DNA from: Patescibacteria group bacterium
GTDB taxonomy: Bacteria > Patescibacteriota > Gracilibacteria > UBA1369 > PNNO01
Assembly (NCBI GenBank): GCA_024275695.1
Contig: JAJRYP010000106.1
Coordinates: forward strand, 1 to 26,636
Length of the DNA stretch: 26,636 nucleotides
Reading direction: 5' to 3'
The position numbers and the translations under genes were made by a program. The notes beneath the pieces were generated by a model that was not told where the DNA came from, did no database searches, and saw only the letters and a program-made list of their open reading frames with translations. Positions 24,069 to 26,636 of this stretch are shown piece by piece. The first letter of the stretch is position 1. Every line of letters begins with the position of its first letter.

Positions 24069-24149
24069 GAATTGCGCAATTCGCATCGTGCAGATCCGAT
24101 ATATGTTGAATACTCAAGACCTCATTGTTTCTCTAATTGTACAATTCGC
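24069..24149. promoter_or_regulatory. Two copies of a palindromic operator-like element
   Basis: GAATTGCGCAATTC (24069-24082) is a perfect 14-base palindrome. AATTGTACAATT (24135-24146) is a second perfect palindrome. Both share AATTGnnCAATTCGC, differing only in the two central bases, and both keep the trailing CGC. They lie in the 207-base divergent gap between the zinc-finger gene and yqeY, each just upstream of one of the two -35 boxes. This layout suggests a dimeric regulator acting on both genes. Confidence 0.55.
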
Positions 24150-24150
24150 G

Positions 24151-24179
24151 TTCCAATTGATCCATAAAACTGATAAAAT
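24151..24179 (+). promoter_or_regulatory. Probable promoter of yqeY-hflX
   Basis: TTCCAA (24151-24156), a 17-base spacer and TAAAAT (24174-24179), 25 bases before the yqeY ATG. The second palindrome abuts the -35 box. Confidence 0.45.
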
Positions 24180-24204
24180 TTTGGCATTAATAACCAAATA
24201 TCGC

Positions 24205-24654
24205 ATGTCACTCAAAGAAAAAATCCAAAATGATCTAATCGTCTCCATTAAGTCTCAAGAATCTGTCAAAACAAGTACTCTTCGCATGTTAAAAGCGGAA
24301 ATCATGAAGTTTGAGGTATCGGGAGGGACAAAAAAAGAAGCATCGGACGAAGACATACTTACAATTATCCAAAAACAAGTTAAACAACGCAAAGATGCGG
24401 TCCGGCAATATAAAGCCGGCAACAGAGTCGAGCTTGCCGAAAAAGAAGAAGCTGAAGCGAAAATTTTGCAAAAATATTTACCGGAACAGATGAGCGAAGA
24501 AGAAATTAAAAATATTGTACAAGAAGCAATTAATGAAGTCGGAGCATCTTCAAAAACAGATATGGGAAAAGTTATGGGGGTTGCAATGCCAAAGCTCAAA
24601 GGCCGTGCCGATGGGAAAATCGTAAATCGGATAGTTATACAATTACTATCTTAA
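24205..24654 (+). CDS. yqeY: YqeY/GatB-C-terminal-like protein
   Basis: YqeY proteins are small and resemble the C-terminal tRNA-binding tail of GatB, the aspartyl/glutamyl-tRNA amidotransferase subunit; the cellular role is not established. I use the ATG at 24205 (MSLKEKIQNDLIVSIKSQ), giving 149 residues, the family length; the open frame upstream is unrelated. Seen: TSTLRMLKAEIMKFEVSGG, the DEDILTIIQKQVKQRKDAVRQY core, the linker AGNRVELAEKEEAEAKILQKYLP, and the C-terminal GKVMGVAMPKLKGRADGKIV motif. It is followed after 5 bases by hflX and probably cotranscribed. The promoter region carries the palindromes described separately. Confidence 0.94.
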   Translation: MSLKEKIQNDLIVSIKSQESVKTSTLRMLKAEIMKFEVSGGTKKEASDEDILTIIQKQVKQRKDAVRQYKAGNRVELAEKEEAEAKILQKYLPEQMSEEEIKNIVQEAINEVGASSKTDMGKVMGVAMPKLKGRADGKIVNRIVIQLLS

Positions 24655-24659
24655 AAGCT

Positions 24660-25757
24660 ATGGATAAAGTGATTCTTGTCGATGTCATTCCAAAAGAAAC
24701 ATCTCGTAAGACTGCCGAGAAAAATCTTGATGAACTTTCACTGCTGATCGAAACATACGGCGGCATGGTTATTGTTAAGATTATACAAAAGAGAGGTCGC
24801 CCTTCCATGAAAACATATCTTGGGACCGGGAAAGCACTTGAAGTAAATGAAATCGCCGAAGCCGAAAAGGCCGATCTGATTATTATTAACGGTCTTCTTA
24901 AACCAAATCAAGTTCAATATTTATTTACAATCTTTAAAATTCCCGTTTGGGACAGAATTGATGTTATTTTGAAAATTTTTGATAAACATGCCAAAACCGA
25001 CGAAGCAAAAATGCAGATTGAACTTGCTCGCTTAAAGCACGAATTTCCTAAACTATATGGTCAAGGGACAAGACTTTCTCGATTGGGTGGAGGAATAGCT
25101 ACTCGTGGTCCCGGAGAGAAATATCTTGAGACAAAAAAACGTCATCTCCGCGCCAGAATTAAAGAAATCGAGAAAAAGCTTGCTGTAATCAAAAAAGTTC
25201 ATAATAAGCAAAGACAAGTACGCAAAAGAAAAAATCTTTCAACAGCGGCGCTTGTCGGATATACAAACAGCGGCAAAACTACTCTGCTTCAAACATTGAC
25301 TCACAAGAAAAACCTATACATTGCGGATGAACTTTTTGCGACTTTGGATACAAAAATCGGCGATATGTGGCTTCCGGAAATACAAGAAAAAATTCTGATA
25401 GCTGACACGATCGGATTTATCCGGGATCTCCCTCCATTTCTCATTAACTCATTTCTGGCAACTCTTGATGAGGTTCGAAATGCAGATATTCTTCTTCATG
25501 TAATTGATGTAAGCGATCCCGATATAACGAATAAAATAGAAGTTGTGGAAAAAATTCTTAAAGAGCTTGATTGTGAAGATAAAAAGAAACTATATATTTT
25601 CAATAAAATCGATCTTATTAAAGATGCGTCAATTTTGGTTGAATTAAAACAAAAATACAACAAGTTTGATCCAATTTTCATTTCCGCAAAGAATGAAAAA
25701 GGCATGGATGATTTAAAAAAAGCTCTGGAATCAAGTGCACAAAACCTCTTTGGGTAA
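24660..25757 (+). CDS. hflX: Ribosome-splitting GTPase HflX
   Basis: HflX binds the 50S subunit and splits stalled ribosomes under stress such as heat. The 365 residues have the N-terminal HflX domain with its GTGKALEVNEIAEAE region, a coiled helical linker with the conserved RLSRLGGGIATRGPGEK element (about 139-155), and the G domain: G1 GYTNSGKTT at about 200-208, G3 DTIGF at about 249-253, G4 NKID at about 315-318, and G5 SAK near 340. It lacks the extra C-terminal domain of E. coli HflX, as many bacteria do. It lies 5 bases after yqeY without its own promoter. It ends 12 bases before the convergent neighbour. Confidence 0.96.
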   Translation: MDKVILVDVIPKETSRKTAEKNLDELSLLIETYGGMVIVKIIQKRGRPSMKTYLGTGKALEVNEIAEAEKADLIIINGLLKPNQVQYLFTIFKIPVWDRIDVILKIFDKHAKTDEAKMQIELARLKHEFPKLYGQGTRLSRLGGGIATRGPGEKYLETKKRHLRARIKEIEKKLAVIKKVHNKQRQVRKRKNLSTAALVGYTNSGKTTLLQTLTHKKNLYIADELFATLDTKIGDMWLPEIQEKILIADTIGFIRDLPPFLINSFLATLDEVRNADILLHVIDVSDPDITNKIEVVEKILKELDCEDKKKLYIFNKIDLIKDASILVELKQKYNKFDPIFISAKNEKGMDDLKKALESSAQNLFG

Positions 25758-25769
25758 TTAACGAGCCTC

Positions 25770-26405
25770 CTATTCAAAATTGATAAATAGCGGTACGGGA
25801 TCAAGCGTTCCATTTAGACCAATGTTTGTAATCTCTTTGCCGGAATCGAGTCCTTTTGCAATTACTTCAATAAAATGGAACCCTCCTCTTTTTCCTGCCG
25901 CATTTGTTGCTATATCGGCAAACAATTCAATTTCTCCATGTTCACTAACTTTTAAAGGAACCTGAACAAGATCAATAAAAAGTGAATTTTCCCTAAGCCA
26001 TATAAATTCAACGTTTTCGACTTTTTCATTATTAAATTTAAGCAAAATATTTTCAAATGCTTCCCGGTTTACATCACCTTCAAGCTCCAATGTTATTCCA
26101 CTGATTTCGACAGGTTCTTTCACGATTTTGAAAGCCATTTTGCCCAAAGATACAGCTTTGGATGCCGATTTCACATCTATTTCATCTTTTTCTTTTAAAT
26201 ATTCGATGACAATACTGCCCGCCTCTATTTGTTGAACTTCAGCAGGCTCGTCCTTAAGTCCTTCTGGCTGAACTAATGATCCTTTAAACAAATCTGTTCG
26301 AGGTAAAAATAATACAAATACGGCTGTCATAATCAAAACGACTATTAAAATGCCTTTGAATAGTGAATTTACAGAAATGCATATGTATTTCTCCTTTTTT
26401 TCCAT
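25770..26405 (-). CDS. Membrane-anchored hypothetical protein, 211 aa
   Basis: No recognised family. The protein begins with a short basic cytoplasmic stretch (MEKKEKYICISVNSLFKG), one membrane helix at about 18-34 (ILIVVLIMTAVFVLFL), and a predicted outside domain of alternating beta strands (for example GSIVIEYLKEKDEI, ISGITLELEGDVN, NSLFIDLVQVPLKV, IELFADIATNAAGKRGGFHF). No C-terminal anchor, cysteine or catalytic motif is visible. The beta-sandwich style suggests an extracytoplasmic adhesion or structural domain, which is inference. It has one of the clearest promoters in the window and ends with TAG. Confidence 0.82.
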   Translation of the reverse strand: MEKKEKYICISVNSLFKGILIVVLIMTAVFVLFLPRTDLFKGSLVQPEGLKDEPAEVQQIEAGSIVIEYLKEKDEIDVKSASKAVSLGKMAFKIVKEPVEISGITLELEGDVNREAFENILLKFNNEKVENVEFIWLRENSLFIDLVQVPLKVSEHGEIELFADIATNAAGKRGGFHFIEVIAKGLDSGKEITNIGLNGTLDPVPLFINFE

Positions 26406-26428
26406 ATTTATTTTTACCTTTTCATTAC

Positions 26429-26457
26429 ATTTTACAATATTTCAAACTTTTTGTAAA
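26429..26457 (-). promoter_or_regulatory. Promoter of the membrane-anchored hypothetical gene
   Basis: On the minus strand, TTTACA (26457-26452), a 17-base spacer and TAAAAT (26434-26429), 24 bases before the ATG at 26405. Confidence 0.65.
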
Positions 26458-26547
26458 GCGACAGGTGAAACTTATAAAGTTCACATAGATTCTCTCGCTC
26501 TTTAAAATCCGTGGGTAAACTTTTTTGGAGTTTTTAGCTAAGAAAAG

Positions 26548-26566
26548 GGGAAAACGCAATTTTCCC
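26548..26566. other. Short perfect hairpin in the right-edge gap
   Basis: GGGAAAA (26548-26554), a 5-base loop and TTTTCCC (26560-26566). On the minus strand it is followed by CCTTTTCTT, so it could be a weak terminator for a gene lying to the right. The rest of 26458-26636 contains no open frame or RNA gene that I can see. Confidence 0.4.
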
Positions 26567-26636
26567 AAATGCACTTTTAGAAAACATAAAAAAAGGCGCA
26601 TAATTGATCAGAGAATATCACTTAACCAAACAACTA

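Noticed and set aside
24049..24204. 52-residue extension of YqeY
   Set aside because: It covers the palindromes and promoter, has no similarity to YqeY, and the ATG at 24205 gives the exact family length.
23998..24204. tRNA or small RNA in the divergent gap
   Set aside because: The palindromes are short and no cloverleaf, T-loop or CCA end is visible.
1..26636. UGA recoding to glycine as in Gracilibacteria or Absconditabacteria
   Set aside because: No conserved gene has an in-frame TGA, and two genes end in TGA, one of them in an ATGA overlap with the next gene.
1..26636. General reassignment of UAA to an amino acid
   Set aside because: TAA ends 17 of 23 genes at positions that match the normal family ends, for example MnmA, sortase, HflX and YchF; reading through would run into opposite-strand genes.
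26458..26636. A gene or tRNA at the right edge
   Set aside because: All frames are closed by stops within a few codons and no cloverleaf is visible; only a short hairpin stands out.

Overview
This 26.6 kb window is a gene-dense, AT-rich bacterial chromosome segment with 23 complete protein genes and one gene cut by the left edge. There are no rRNA, tRNA, CRISPR, phage or insertion-sequence signals. Housekeeping genes (dnaX, ligA, mnmA, rsh, ychF, mscS, cdaA-ybbR, lon, yqeY, hflX) are mixed with lysine- and glutamate-rich proteins of no recognised family. Almost no start codon has a Shine-Dalgarno sequence, whereas many genes have clear TTGACA/TATAAT-type promoters 25-60 bases upstream. This mix is compatible with a Candidate Phyla Radiation bacterium (Peregrinibacteria-like is a guess from the style of the hypothetical proteins, not something shown). 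UGA is not recoded, because all long frames are intact under the standard code and two genes end in TGA.

Layout. 1-5.8 kb: a divergent gene start at the left edge, dnaX, convergent ligA, then three lineage-type hypothetical genes. 5.8-10.3 kb: sortase and mnmA on the minus strand, then a long RelA/SpoT homolog on the plus strand that carries a C-terminal membrane domain. 10.4-12.9 kb: a minus-strand cluster of an AroD-like dehydratase, ychF and a HisA-like barrel. 13-16.8 kb: mscS and two hypothetical genes. 16.8-19.9 kb: a minus-strand cluster of a degenerate cupredoxin-like surface protein, cdaA and ybbR. 20-23.6 kb: lon and a convergent guanine deaminase. 23.7-26.6 kb: a small zinc anti-sigma-like protein, divergent yqeY-hflX, and a membrane-anchored hypothetical.

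The most striking observation is that three genes are each interrupted by one in-frame TAA with coding sequence continuing undisturbed in the same frame: a hypothetical gene (TAA at 5625), ychF (TAA at 11566-11568) and cdaA (TAA at 18225-18227). In ychF and cdaA the downstream part is plainly the conserved remainder of the family, and the extended cdaA frame ends in a 4-base ATGA overlap with ybbR. TAA is also the normal terminator of 17 of the 23 genes, so wholesale recoding is excluded. What remains is draft-sequence error, real nonsense mutation, or UAA readthrough.

Functionally the window holds parts of two nucleotide second-messenger systems: (p)ppGpp (a membrane-tethered Rel/SpoT homolog) and c-di-AMP (cdaA with its regulator ybbR). 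It also has a mechanosensitive channel, Lon protease and two ribosome-associated GTPase/ATPase proteins (HflX, YchF), a stress and envelope-homeostasis flavour. The HisA-like and AroD-like proteins sit outside any biosynthetic operon and have lost expected active-site or substrate residues, so their names should not be read as proven functions.
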